Shown: positions 47,406 through 60,439 of the stretch, piece after piece | Layout of the letters: every line of letters begins with the position of its first letter | Position numbering within the stretch: the stretch's first letter is position 1 | Assembly: GCA_028023455.1 (NCBI GenBank) | Contig: JAQFVV010000072.1 | Coordinates: forward strand, 640,501-704,500 | Reading direction: 5' to 3' | Length of the DNA stretch: 64,000 nucleotides | DNA from: Epiperipatus broadwayi | Lineage: Eukaryota > Onychophora > Udeonychophora > Euonychophora > Peripatidae | Translations under genes and position numbers: made by a program | Notes under the pieces: model-generated | What the model was told of the DNA's origin: nothing | Databases searched by the model: none | What the model saw: the letters and a program-made list of their open reading frames with translations, nothing else

Positions 47406-48138
47406 TTGTAGGGTAAGCTTATTAAATTAAATCACATGATGTATGACTTGATTTCCTTGCAACCATTATATGTAAATAGATAAAATGGTTTTATTTATTT
47501 AATGAAATTCACAATTATTAATGTGTTGTCATTTTCACCATTACTTAATATATAATTTTTAGTCTAGTTAGGAACTTCTTTTTTCCACATAAACCTCACC
47601 AGCTCAATTAAAGGAGCGCATAGTATTATAAGATAATAACGACAATAATTGAGAATAAAAAAAGTAAAAAGAATACTGAAAAACTGAATTATTGTGATAT
47701 AAAAATAATGAAAAAAAATGTGAAAGCGTCTAGATCTGGATAATGAGTATCTTTGTTTAAAAACTCTTAAGTGAAATATATGCACTGAAAACTTCAGATA
47801 ATTAAAGATTTTAAATAGATTATATATTGATTCAATGTAGGTTCAAGAACAGTATTAATAATTGCATGTGCACAGTTTATACAATTCTCATCACAATTTA
47901 CTAATGACAGATCTGAAACTTCATTTAGAGAACATGAAAAATTAAGATCAAGAAATGGGTTAATGATTTGTTAGAAATTTTCAAAATACTATAAATTTCA
48001 GTACAAGTAATAATTATTAGTAAAAGATCTAATTAAAAAAATATGTACTTAAAAAATATATGTATTACTGATTGAGTATAAAATATCAAAAACACTTTAA
48101 ACTACTAACAACAGTATCAACTTAATAATGTAATATAT

Positions 48139-48466
48139 GCTAGTTGTGACTTACACTCAATGTGGCCACTGGGCAACACTGCAGTACCATCAACAACCCC
48201 CAAAAAGCATGCAAGTGATAAATTTCTATCCAAAAATCGCTGAAATCGACAAATTAAAAATGCCTAAGGCAAAAATAAATCGATCAAATCCTTCTAAAAT
48301 ACAAATAAAAAAAAACTGTATAAAATTTCAAATTACAAAAACAGAAATCGGTGAAAATGCATTAAACAGAAACATCCCCCCTCCCCCCATAAAGAATTTC
48401 TATCCAAAAATCGCAAAAAAACTGCAGCGTCACCCAGCAGCCACATTGGGCTAAGTCAGAACTACC
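48139..48466. mobile_element. 328-bp MITE, 8-bp target-site duplication
   Basis: The duplication taatatat is at 48,131-48,138 and 48,467-48,474. The terminal inverted repeats run about 50 bp (gctagttgtgacttac left, ggtagttctgacttag on the minus strand at the right, both continuing to caatgtggc and ctgcagt). The open frame of 105 residues through it is a by-product. The 8-bp duplication would fit hAT or Merlin; I cannot decide. Confidence 0.75.
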
Positions 48467-49559
48467 TAATATATTGAAAAATGAAGAGCAAATTTAACAA
48501 ATTAAAAAAACAAAAGAAAAATTAGTTGAAAAGAGAATAGAAAATAAAAATATATATATATAAGATAGGTTTGATTTAATTAATAAAGGATGAAATAAAA
48601 CAGTTTGAAAAAAGTAATTTATTGAATCAACTGCTACTGACACAAATATGATTAATTAATGATAAATAAGATACGTAAAATAACTTGATAAAAAAAATAA
48701 TTTTTATCAACATTACATGGGAAAAAAAGTGAATTATATAAAGATAGAAAAGACTGAGCAATAAAGAAGGAAAACATTTTTAAAAACTACAAATGGGGTT
48801 AAGATTAGCAAAGCAAAAAAAAATTCAAGAGAATTGTTAAAAGCTTTGAGAGAAAATAGTTTATGAGAATTAATGATAAATGTAAAATAATCTATGACAC
48901 AGAATAGCAATTAATACCTTTTTTAAAAAACTTTCAATAATTCAATTTCACTGAAAAAAGACTTAAAGAAAAATCTTACAGTTGAAATGTTGGTGAGATT
49001 TTGGAAATTGATGTGAGAATTATGGTATAATGACATTTAAAACAGGAATAAACTATTAAAACAAAAAGCTAAATATTGGATTACATATATATTTCGAATA
49101 TGTATATATGAGATAAAATATAATTTCAAGTTTAAAAAGTTTATATACATTGCTTAAAAAAAAAATGGAGACAAACATTTAATTTTATTTTCATATTTAT
49201 ATGTATGTCAGAAGAATGAAGTTACAACTGGAAAAAAGAGTTTTATTTGATCAATTTTTCCAATATAGTTTAGACAGTAAAAGTAAATTACCAAAAATTG
49301 AGATTTTTAAAAAAAGATGAATAAAACAAAAATTAATTTACAAAAAAAAAAAAATTTACAAACAAAAAAACTGGAAGGAGACAATAGTCACTTATATATT
49401 AAGTAAATTAGTAAACTAAAATGAATAAGATTTATGTAATTTTTTGGATTTCAATAATATATATTTTACCCCCCCCCCCCAATTATAAATCTAAACTCTA
49501 TTAAAATTGGAAAAAAAAAAGCTCTTGATAATTAAATTTATTAATTTATAAATAATTAA

Positions 49560-50400
49560 TGGGGATTTGACCTCAGACTTCCAAGCTCTTTTCAGTCATC
49601 TAATATAAGTGATATACATGATCACATACATGTAAAAAGAATAAATGATCCCCAATATACTTATTAGTTGGTCAAGATCATCATCTCTCACACAAATATA
49701 ACCAGAGCTCGGTTTATATTAAGATAGCAAATCTACACACTTTATGGGCAGATTTCAATTCCTCCATCCTCCCCAACTCTTCAGCCATCAATATCACTGA
49801 AAATCTGATGATAGAATAGTCAAAGATCTTATTGATGCGAATATTACAGTAATATCCATGTTGACCATAAGTCAATCTGACCCCTCATATGTAGGACCTT
49901 AATATGTCCATTTAAATACGCAGAAGAGGGATAAGCAGAATACAGGCTAATTATGTAATATTCAAATACAAATATAGTATATGTACTTTAGCTAGATGTA
50001 ATTAAAGGAAATTTGAACCCAGAGTTACAAGCTCCCTTCAGTTATTCACATATGGGTATGGCTACAATATTGGCATCAACAAGGGCATTGAGCATTCCAT
50101 TATCAGATTTTCAGTGATACGGATAGTGGAAGAGTTGGAGAGTGGAGGAGATTGAAGCCTGTCTATTAAAGTGTGCAGACTAGCTATCTTAATATAAATC
50201 GATCTCAATTATATATGTGTGTGGAAGATGATGATCCGGACCAACTGATGAATGCTGCTCCACCATGAAATACTTATATATAGACATCATTTATCTCTTT
50301 CACATATATGTGGTCATGTGTATCAATTACATTAGATACAGTGGATGATTGAAAGGAGCCTGGGTTCAAACCCCTATAGTTACATCTAGCTTAAGTATAT
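49560..50400. mobile_element. family D repeats, inverted pair
   Basis: A minus-strand tRNA-like segment is at 49,560-49,640 (B-box gaggtcaaatcc on the minus strand). A second minus-strand one is near 50,010-50,045. A plus-strand one near 50,300-50,385 has a strong B-box (gggttcaaacccc). Between them the body (caaatctacacactttatgg / taaagtgtgcagactagc; gaaaatctgatgat / atcagattttcagtg) appears in both orientations. Nested or inverted copies of the family seen at 46,215 and 62,700. Confidence 0.5.
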
Positions 50401-50446
50401 ATACTAGTATTTCAATTTATAAATATTAACAGAATATTTATATCAT

Positions 50447-53400
50447 CACCACCACCATTATGAATCCACTGCAGGATGAAGGTCTCTCCAAGTTCAATCC
50501 ATCTTCTGCAATCTTTAGCTTCTCTTCGCCACATCACCCCTGCACACTTTCTTATTTCATCCATCAATCGCATGTGGTTTCTTTTTGGGTCTTTTACGAT
50601 CTCTTGGAATCCAGTTTAAGATTTCAACTGTCCATCTATTATCATCTCTTCTAGCAATATGTCCAGCAAACTCCACTTCAGCTTTTTAATTTTTCCAATG
50701 AGGTCAGTAACACCTGTTTGTTCTATCACCCATATATTGTGTTTTTGATCTCTTCTTGTTACTCCTAACATGCATCTCTCCATACTTCTTTGGGTGATCT
50801 GAAGTCTCTGTATTGCTCTTCTATTAACTATTCAGGTCTCAAATCCATAATTAAGAACTGGTAAAACATATTTATTAAAAATCTTCCTTTTCAAACACAT
50901 AGGCATATTTCCTCTTAGTATCAAATTATTTCTATCAAAAGCACTCCAACCATGTTTAATTCTATGATTAATTTCATCCATTATGTTTCCATCTATATTA
51001 ATAATCTGACCAAGGTATTTGTAGCTGTTAACTTCTTCTAACTCATTATAATCAATCTTTATTTTCATATTTTGAGAAAAATCTATTAAACACTACATCA
51101 GTCTTTTAATTTATCTTTAATCCTACTTTCACGTTATAACTCCTGCAACATTTCCTGCAGCTTTAAAGCATTATTTGCAAAAACAACTACATCATCTGAA
51201 AAATCTAAATGACTTAAATAATCTCCATTTACTTTCACTCCTTTAGCTTCCCATTTTAATCCACAAAATACTTCTTGCAACACTGTGTAAAAAGTTTTGG
51301 AGATATGGAGTCACCCTCCTGTCTTACACCCTTCTCAATGTTGACTTTCCTAATTGTTGCTGTTGCATTTTTATAAATATTCTTTAAAATATGACAATAT
51401 CCTGGATCTATACCTTGATGATCCAATGTTTTAATCACTGAAGAAATGTTTATAGAATCGAATGCCTTTTCATATCTACAAATCCAAAGCATAATGGCAA
51501 CTCATATTCATTTGTTCTTTCTATAACTTCTCTCAATACCTGGATATGATCTACTGTACTAAAACCACTTTTAAATCCAGCTTATTCTCTTGGTTGGTGG
51601 AAATCCAATGTTCTCTGTAGATGAGTTGTAATTATCTTGGTAAAAATTTTGTATAAAACTGATAAAATGCTTATAGGTCTGTAATTTCTAATATCTTCTT
51701 TATCAACTTTTTTAAATATTAATATTAATACTGCATTCTTCCAATCATCTGGTATAACTTTATCATAACTTTGCTAAAAAAAAATTCTATTTCTTCACCT
51801 GAATCTTTTAATATGTCAATTATAATTCCATTATTACCTGGAGCCTTTCCTTTCTTCATAAACTTAACTGCATGTCTTACTTCTTCATTTAAAATTCTGG
51901 GAAATTCGGAAGATATAATAGATATAGGAGGTACTTGTTCTTTATTATTATATAATTCTTGATAAAAGACTTTCACCCATTTCATGATGTCATCTCTCTT
52001 TTTAGTAATAATTCCACCTTTTTTTCTTATTGCAGATATAAATTTCCTACCAATACCAAAATGTTGTTTTACACTCTTGAGACTTTTATTCTCTTCTACA
52101 GCTTTCTTTGCAAGTTCAGTTATACTTTCTTATATCATTTTCAACTGTTTTCCGCACCATTTTACAAAATTCGAGACATTCAATCCTTTTTAATGCATCA
52201 TTTTTATATATCTTCATATTCCTGCTTTTCTTCATAAATTCTCTAGTCTTAGTAGAAACTTTATTGGTCAAGTCCTGCTTTTTTCTACCAGCTATCTTTG
52301 TTGCAGTTTTTAAAAGTGTATCAGTTATTTTTATATTAATTTCATTCAAATCTGAATCATGTTCAAAATCTACTAATACTTTGAAACCGAGTTTGCATTA
52401 ACACATATCTTACATCTTACTAATCAATGATCACTTCCTGTGTTAAATTTATTAAGAACAGTACAATCTTGAAATATATATTTTCTGTTAGTCAAAATAT
52501 AATCCAATTCTGCTGTACCTTCATTTGGATGCTTCCATGTCCATTTCCTTTTAACATTTTTCTCAAAAAAAATATTCATAATATAAAGTTTTTCTTTTTC
52601 TGCAAACTTCACAAGTCTATGTCCTCTTTCATTTCTATTACCATAACCAAAATTACCTATAGCACTTTCATCTTTCATTTGTTTACCAATTCTAGCATTA
52701 AAGTCTTCCATAACAATTTTAAAATATTGTTTACTTTGATCAAAAGCTTTTGTACATCCATATAAAAATCTACTACTTCATCACTATGAGAACTTGTTGG
52801 GCCATAAACCTGAATTATCTCCATTTGGTATCTGCTATTAAGTTGTATAACTAATCTTGCCACTCTGTCCGATACCCCATCAATCTCCACAATGTTGTTC
52901 TTCCACTTTATTTATAATAAATCCTATTCCACTTGTATTTCCAATATTTGGGCCTTTATAGTAGAGTACATGTCACTTTTTAAATCAATTACCTTTTCTT
53001 CTAACTTCACAAAGTTCCATAATGTCTCATTTAATATAAGACAATTCTTCTTCTAATTCTTGCAATCTTCCTTCACTTGAAAGTGATCTGTAGTTATAAG
53101 TACCTAAATAAAAAGTCATCATCAAATGACAGCCTGGATCCACAATTAGGGAATTCTTAGCACCCTCCGTCCTCAGCCACCAACAGCTGCCTTGATTGGT
53201 GAGTTTACAGCCTCCTGGGAATAAGGGCCATGATTTATTTTTGTCTGCCATGATTATATATCTATTGGAAAAATACTTATCCTGCCTTATCGGGCAACTG
53301 AGCAGAAAAACCATGGTGTTTCTTGATCTTAAACTCAGAGGTAAAAAACCAATAAACTCACCAAGCTGGCTAATGCATGTTGGTGAACAGCCCATCCATG

Positions 53401-53521
53401 TTCGTATACTATATGAATAATCACATAGTAATAATAGCTGCAACGACAAAAACATATGGAGTGTATATTATGGAATTTGCCCTGCTCGGTTCCTTTAAGG
53501 CCTCCAAGAGGAATCAAAGGG
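50447..53521 (-). mobile_element. RTE-type LINE, copy 3, nearly full length
   Basis: About 3.1 kb on the minus strand. It has the true 3' end: coding sequence to about 50,520, then ctgcagtggattcataatgg and a (TGG/TGA)-type tail at 50,447-50,460, as RTE elements end. The AP endonuclease (LGTYNYRSL at about 53,105; MEDFNARIG at about 52,711; GSDH at about 52,430) precedes the reverse transcriptase (KYFVD-type blocks at about 51,260-51,480). The C-terminal part reads VTRRDQKHNIWVIE and HIARRDDNRWTVEI. The active-site block reads FSDD instead of FADD. Frameshifts and stops are frequent. The 5' end near 53,521 matches copy 1. Confidence 0.85.
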
Positions 53522-55599
53522 ACAGCAAACTCCTTTCTGCAGCTGAATGTTTATGTACATATTTATATTTCACTTTCAAATGTGTGCACAAACTAAATTT
53601 AAAGATCGTCTTTGAAGTTCTGTTTGGATAATAGATATTCATACTAATGGTATTCAATCTAGATATTAAAAATTATTATGGTTAAACAGGCATTTCAATA
53701 AATAAAAAATGTTATTAGCTATTCAAAAGTTTTTAAATCTTTTGTTTGCAAATGTAGCTTTATATAATGCAGAAATCTGAAACTGTTTTTTTTTTTAAAA
53801 AAACAAACAAACAACAAACTGGTTTTCAAATGGGAGTTTGGTGAAATATGATCAAAATAAATTTAGTAAATAAAATTAGAAATAATAATAATGTAAAGAT
53901 TGACATAAGTTAATGTGAAAAGACTATTTATTGAAAAAAATTAAAAATTGAGATTAGACATATTTTTCCAAATAAAGAAATCATAAAAAAATATGTAAAA
54001 ACAAAAAAAAAAAAAATTGGTAGATAATGTAAAAAAAAAAATTGCTAAGGATAATGTTTTTAAATTGTAAATTTATTATGCGCTATAATGTGATAATATT
54101 TCAATGTTTAAGTAGTTTGATCAAGTCAAAATTTAAAATAATTCCAGTAGTTACCATTTTATTAATTTGACTGTTACACATACAATGTAAAAAAATTTAT
54201 ATAATTTTTTTTTTTTTACTTTTTAATAAAGTTAACTAAATGTTTTTGATTGTCAAAATAAACAAAGTTATCCAAAAAAAAAAAGACCAGTTTTCCATAC
54301 TTTGGTCAGACTAATTTTGTCATGTTAAATTGAAGATGATAATGTCATAATTTAAAATGTATCCATTCAATTCAACCATCTTACTCTGATTAAATTAATT
54401 CTATTTAATTGAACTGCATTCAAAACTGTTTTGATCCATTTGGCTGTCTTTAATCTGATAGTTTTTAAAAGCTGGTTCATTATCTTTATTGTACTCTAAT
54501 AAATTTTTAAAATGTTAATATAAATCTCAAAGAAATCCTGCCAAACTTATGGAAATTTCATTGATTATTCATAAAAAAAATTTGCCGCAGATTCAAAGAT
54601 ACTCAAAAAAAAAAAATTTTTTTTATAATCTCTGAAGTGAATTAAAAACTTCTAAGTAAAACATTATCAGTAAGAAATTTCATTATTTAAATCAAGAGAG
54701 AAATGTAAAATGCACATAATTTACAATTATATAAGCGATTATTCATTAATTTAAAGATTATTTTTATTATACTTTAAAACTTTGGGAGATATTCTTAGCT
54801 TTTTCTACAAAAGATGAAAGAGATTTTACATTAATGTAATGAGTTGAGAAAAAAAGGAGAAAAACTCTTTTCACTACAATATACATACATACATTTGCTT
54901 TAAAAAAAAACAATGGTTGACGCTAGCTGAAATCGCTATAAAATTTTTAAACACCCCATAGCTATATTACTTTCAGCCACACTCCCCCTTTAGCTATGAG
55001 GCATTTAAAATATTATATATTTGCTTGTATTATTTTTAAATTTTAGCATGGGAAGCATTTGTACTAAACATCAAGATCCATAATCCATTTAATAAGAATT
55101 CCAGAAGATCGGTAGACTATAAATGAAATATAGAAAAATAGAATTATTATTTAACAAAGAAAAATACATATCAGGAAATGTACACAATCCTACTTTCCTA
55201 ATTTACAAAATACACATACATATATAATCATAATGTATTTGTGCTTTCTTTCTTTTGTTATTAATAAATTTATTAAATTATTAAACAAGTTTATTGTTAA
55301 TTTATTCCTATTCTTGCACATATATACATGCTTTTCATCTATGATAAATATTTAAAAATACTTTAGTATGGGTGATCATCATCTTCAATGTCTATACTTT
55401 AAGCTAGATGAGGGAAGAGCTATTGCTGGCCTGTGGGCTGCATTCCACTCACGACAAAGACAAATCCAGCCTGCTGTATCAGAATGCCAATTTCACTGCC
55501 TTTGTTATCAGTAAACTTTCCACACAGACATTAATGAAGTCAATGTCTCTTTCTCTATTGACATTAACAATACCAAGTCAATAGTTTTTTAGTCTTCTA

Positions 55600-58450
55600 A
55601 TAATTCGTTAGGTATGGATTTTGGATACTTACTGGTTAGACTTGCTATGCAATATCACTTAGTCCCATGATAACTTTCTAATCTTGCGATCTTGTAAAAT
55701 AATGCTTGCATGGAATCTTCTGACAAACTTAATCAATCAATTTTGATAAATAAAAACCAAGAAGCTTTATTTACTACAAAATTGCGACCTATAACTTTAT
55801 TCAATGGAAATAAACAAAGTTGTATTTACATTTTGAAGCAAATCAAGTTATTTGCAAAAATGACAAGAACTAACCTTATTTCATACAAAATTATAACTTC
55901 CTTTTTAAAGAATATAATTTAAAAAGGCATTTTTCAACAAAACATTTTAAGAAATTTAAGCTATTTTCACAGGAACAAATGAAAGTTAAGGCAAAAAAAA
56001 TTAATAAGTGGTTTGTGTAAACAACAAAATACTTTGAAAAATCTATCAAATACTGATAGAGCTTTGACAAAAACTAATTACATTATTGCACATAAGGTTG
56101 CAAAACAATGCAAATCATTTTTTGACAGGGAATTTGTAAAGAAATGCTTAAAAGATATTGCTGAGTTATTATGCTTTTATAAAATATAGACATTTGAAAA
56201 AATTAATCCTTTACAAAGAACTCTTGCGAGATGCATTGATAATATTTCAAGCAATTTATGTGATTGATTAAAATTAAACTTAGAAGATTGTACTTAGTAT
56301 GCACTGACATTAGATAGGTCATGTGATATTACTGATACGAGTTAACTTTTAATATTTATTCGAGATATAAATAATAGATCTGAAATTATGGAGGAATTTC
56401 TTTCTGCATCTCCTATGAAAGACTTAACTACTGGCAAAAAATGTTTTATTGCTCTACAAGAAGCTTTGCAAAAGCATAATATAAAGTGGAACAAAATTGT
56501 CAACATCATAACTGGCAGTTGTTCTAATTCGACAAGAAAAAACACTGGATCATTAAAAAGAATAAGCAGACAAAATAAAATAAAGCGTATTCCAGAAAAA
56601 AAAATTTTTTTCTTAAATTGGGTATTTAATCAAGAAATCCATTGCAAAAGGGTTCTAAAAGTGAAACGTGTTATATCAGTTGTAACGAAAGTAGTTAATT
56701 TTATTTGTGGAAAAGTTTAAATCATTAGCAATTTATAACATTTTTGAAAAAAATTGAATGTGACTTTATCGATATTCATACTATATAAACATAAGATGGC
56801 TTAGTCTTGCAAAAGTGTTAAAACGATTTCATAATTTGTTGGATAAAATTGTTAATTTCTTAAATGTTAAAGACAAGGTTAATGAATTTTGCAAATTAAA
56901 AGATGAACAATGGCTGAAAAACTTTTTATTTTCCAATGATATGTTAATGTATCAAAATGAAGGAAAGGATAAATTTATTTATAATATGTATACATATCAT
57001 AAAGAAATGTCCTGATTTTAAGAATGAATTGACCAGACGATTTGAAGATTTTCACAAAAATTTTAAAGCTCTATCTTTTACTTGTAATGTCAATGATGTA
57101 CAACCTTCTGTCTAGTTGGAACTGATAAATTGGCCATCAAAGTTAATATTAAAGAATAAATTTTCTGAAAAAACAATAAGACTTTTATGTCTCTTTAAAT
57201 CCAGAAATATTTAAAAATATTCTGAATAATGCACAGAAATATTTGACATTCTTTGGATCACTATACCTATGTGAAACTACATTTTCTTTATAAACAGAGC
57301 AAAACTCTCCATCCAGTATTGCCACCTGTGCTAAACAGAGTAATCAATGGATGCCAGAAGGCTTTTGCATAAAATCCCCATCTAATGCCTACTCATCCAA
57401 TATCCCCAGACTAGTTTCTGACTTGTGGCCTTTGTCAGTGAGGAGCTTTGGATCTGAGAGCACTGCATCTAGATCTTAGGATCTAATGCAACCCTCTAGC
57501 AACCACCTTTTATCTCTACTTAACTACAAAACTATGAGAATGAAATTGAAAATACAAAAAATATTTTCAATCTATGCTCAATAGCTTATATAGTCATATG
57601 GGTCTGAACTCAGTTCAGCACCCATACATTTTGGTGTCTTTGGCTCTTTTACAACCATATCCACCACTATCCTATTAGGCAGGATTGGTGTTAAACCATT
57701 AAGCATCACATGATCACATTTCCTATACTAGCACATTAATTGTTGATAAACAGAGCAAAACTCTCCATCCAGCATCCATTGATTACTCTGTTTAGCACAG
57801 GTGGCAATACTGGATGGAGAGTTTTGCTCTGTTTATCAACAATTAATGTGCTAGTATAGGAAATGTGATCATGTAATGCTTAATGGTTTAACACCAATCC
57901 TGCCTAATAGGATAGTGGTGGATATGGTTGTAAAAGAGCCAAAGACACCAAAATTTATGGGTGCTGAACTGAGTTCAGACCCATATGACTATATAAGCTA
58001 TTGAGCTTAGATTGAAAATATTTTTTGTATTTTCATTCTAATAGTTTTGTAGTTAAAGGGAAAGGGGTTTTAGGTGCATAGATCCTAAGATCTAGATGCA
58101 GTGCTCTCAGACCAACCCTCACTGTGGAGGCTAGTCTGGGGATATTGGAGGGTGCGTTAGATGGGGATTTTATGCACAAGCCTTCTGGCATCCATTGATT
58201 ACTCTGTTTAGCACAAGTGGCAATACTGGATGGAGAGTTTTGCTCTGTTTATCAACAATTAATGTGCTAGTATAGGAAATGTGATCATGTGATACATTTT
58301 CTTTAATAAAGAATACAAAGAGCAAAATCAGATCACGAATAATAGATACAAATTTTGAAGCCATTTTAAGAATAGCCATTTATGAATTGAATCCCAATTT
58401 TACGGCAATTGTAAATCAGGAGCATTGCAAATTCAATTCCTCACATTAAA
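55600..58450 (+). pseudogene. hAT transposase (GTF2IRD2/ZBED5-like type), split by a retroposon
   Basis: Plus-strand blocks: YIIAHKVAKQCKSFFDREFV (about 56,075), LARCIDNISSNLCD (about 56,230), LTLDRSCDITDTS then LLIFIRDINNRSEIMEEF (56,300-56,400), MKDLTTGKKCFIALQEALQK (56,415), NIKWNKIVNIITGSCSN (56,480), and NPEIFKNI then FGSLYLCETTFSL (about 57,200-57,290). The frame then resumes after the 57,291-58,292 insert as IKNTKSKIRSRI and LRIAIYELNPNFTAIV. This is the transposase type found in vertebrate GTF2IRD2 and ZBED5. Stops and frameshifts make it dead. The DITDTS and LYLCETTFS blocks are family marks. Confidence 0.8.
57291..58292. mobile_element. compound hammerhead retroposon inside hAT, 13-bp target-site duplication
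   Basis: The duplication tacattttcttta is at 57,278-57,290 and 58,293-58,305; removal restores the hAT reading frame. The insert is a reverse unit (57,291 to about 57,735), a short reverse/forward hairpin (about 57,747-57,870), then a forward unit to gatcatgtga at 58,292. The left ribozyme (57,404-57,445, minus) reads CUGACAA, a core mutation; the right one (near 58,118-58,140) has lost part of its stem II region. A whole dimeric fold-back inserted as one piece. Confidence 0.8.
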
Positions 58451-59264
58451 GTTTTTGTAACAATAAGTTTTCTGTATTTACTTTGTTATCATGACAATAA
58501 AAATCATTAAATTTTGTATTTACAATTTTTTAAAATATGTTAATAATTTGGAAATTCGGATAATTTAACATTTTTTAGGTTCTGAATTTTTAGTTAAATT
58601 GTTCAATCAATTCTGGCCTGCATCATAATAAAAAAAATTTTGGTACTTCTATTAGCTTGTGTCGGCTGGTTGATGGCTTTGATGCTATGCAAAAACCCAG
58701 AAATATAACGTTACCGGGCTGCGGGCATAAAAATTAATTTTTAATATCTTTATATATTAATGTATGTTAGCATATCTACAAAATCAACAAGTTTGTTTAT
58801 TTGTTATTTAGTTGATGATGTGGAATATATGTATATAAACAGGGATGACAGAAATTAAAATAAGTTCAAAATAATTTTTCTTCAAATTTTACTCACCCTG
58901 CTATGTAAGGCGGAACTCGTTTGTAAATAAATTAGACAAGTTATATTTATTATATAAGTATTACTTAATCAAACCAGATATGTATTAATTTATTACACAT
59001 TAGAAGGCCAATAGTTATATACACGTCTGCTAATTTAATCTTTGGAATAGAGGTATCATGCGATCTTTTTCATAGATTTATAGATTCAATAAGAATCAGA
59101 TCTATGTGCATAAATAGTTCAATGAAGATTACTCTCGCTAAGAATAAAATGATAAACAGAGCAAAACTCTCCATACAGTATTGCCACCTGTGCTAAACAG
59201 AGTAATCAATGGATGCCAGAAGGCTTGTGCATAAAATCCCTATCTAATGCCTACTCATTCAATA

Positions 59265-59306
59265 TCCCCAGACTAGTTTCTGGCTTGTGGCCTTCGTCAG
59301 TGAGTA
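59265..59306 (-). ncRNA. hammerhead ribozyme, intact core
   Basis: Minus strand: UACUCA, CUGACGA, GGC-cacaa-GCC, GAAA, CUAGUC with cleavage predicted after the base at 59,271, then UGGGGA. One stem I pair is lost (A against G) compared with 25,359. Core, stem II and the ACUAGU stem III are identical to that copy. Confidence 0.7.
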
Positions 59307-59437
59307 GCTTTGGATCTGAGAGCACTGCATATAGATCTTAGGATCTAATGCAACCTTCTAGCAACCACCTTTTATCTCTACTTAACTACAAAACTATGAG
59401 AATGAAATTGAAACACAAAAATATTTTCAATCTAAGC

Positions 59438-59479
59438 TCCTCACTGACGAAGGCCACAAGCCAGAAACTAGTCTGGAGA
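59438..59479 (+). ncRNA. hammerhead ribozyme, intact core
   Basis: UCCUCA, CUGACGA, GGC-cacaa-GCC, GAAA, CUAGUC with cleavage predicted after 59,473, then UGGAGA. One stem I pair is lost (C against A); all core bases are kept. Confidence 0.7.
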
Positions 59480-59853
59480 TATTGAATGAGTAGGCATTAG
59501 ATAGGGATTTTATGCACAAGCCTTCTGGCATCCATTGATTACTCTGTTTAGCACAGGTGGCAATACTGTATGGAGAGTTTTTCTCTGTTTATCAACAATG
59601 TGCTAGTATAGAAAATGTGATCATGTGATGCTTAATGGTAAGAATAAAATGCTGGTATAATACCTGCATTTAAATTAATTAAATATCTTTAAGCAAAAAG
59701 GGTTTTTTATTCTTTTCCTAATGATTGTTTTTCTTTTTTTTTTGGTAGCATAGTAATGTATGGGATGGTATACCTATATTATTAGGGTTAATAAGGTTGT
59801 TTGACTGTATCTGCAATACTGTGTAGTACTTAGTAGCATGTGTCTATGTTCTT

Positions 59854-60190
59854 TTATTGTTTTCCGAAATAGTTCATCGGCCAATCCTTAAATACTGGAG
59901 ATGCCCAGAGTGAACTCCTCCTAAATGGGCAAACCAAAAAAATGGATATAAGCTCCTGAAATTGGCTCACATGAAGGCTTTCAAAACGAACGGGATTCTG
60001 GAGCCGCCGAAGCAGGTCTCCTTTCGAAGAGAACACTTTCGCCAACAGGAACGGGACTTACATCTGAACTGCAAGATAGTTTTGGACATCTCCAGTTTCA
60101 TTGTTTCGCCACACACACATCTCTTGGCATGTAGGAGTATGTTGTCCTGTAAAAATGCCACTGCGCCAGCTTCTGTGGATGGCAGTTGGC
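59854..60190 (-). pseudogene. IS1595/ISXO2-like (Merlin-type) transposase remnant
   Basis: The minus-strand frame from 60,161 reads a zinc-ribbon-like part: RCVCGETMKLEM (C-x-C), then QFRCKSRSCWRK (C-x4-C), followed by CSLRKETCFGGSRIPF. This matches the layout of the ISXO2-like zinc ribbon (CxxC...W/R-C...C...SLRxGTWFxxSxL) of eukaryotic Merlin/IS1595-type transposases. The first Cys pair is spaced by one residue instead of two, a stop follows, and the catalytic DDE part is not seen. The region is richer in GC than its surroundings. Confidence 0.45.
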
Positions 60191-60439
60191 ATAATTTGAA
60201 CGGCTAGTTTTTGCAGTCAGCCATTTTATTTGTTGTGGATGTGTTCTCACGCAAACATGAGCTGGTCAAAATCTTGCTTGGATTTACCCTTTCCAAATTT
60301 TTTGAATGTTTCACGTTGAGTAGGAAAGCATGGCAATGAGTTTACAATTGTTAGGAGGTAACAGTAGGTCAGATGACTTGGAAGCTAATTACTTTGACAT
60401 GCATATTTGAGGAGTTGTGGCAGGCTGAAGTCCAGACAT

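Larger units (their letters stand above)
59152..59638. mobile_element. fold-back hammerhead retroposon, 13-bp target-site duplication
   Basis: The duplication taagaataaaatg is at 59,139-59,151 and 59,639-59,651. A reverse part (59,152 to about 59,430) meets a forward part (about 59,436-59,638) that begins just upstream of the ribozyme. Both halves carry a ribozyme with an intact core, so this copy holds two hammerheads on opposite strands. The right end runs through gatcatgtgatgcttaatgg, a little past one unit length. Confidence 0.8.

Noticed and set aside
48137-48454. 105-residue plus-strand frame
   Set aside because: It spans almost exactly the MITE at 48,139-48,466 and is not similar to a transposase.
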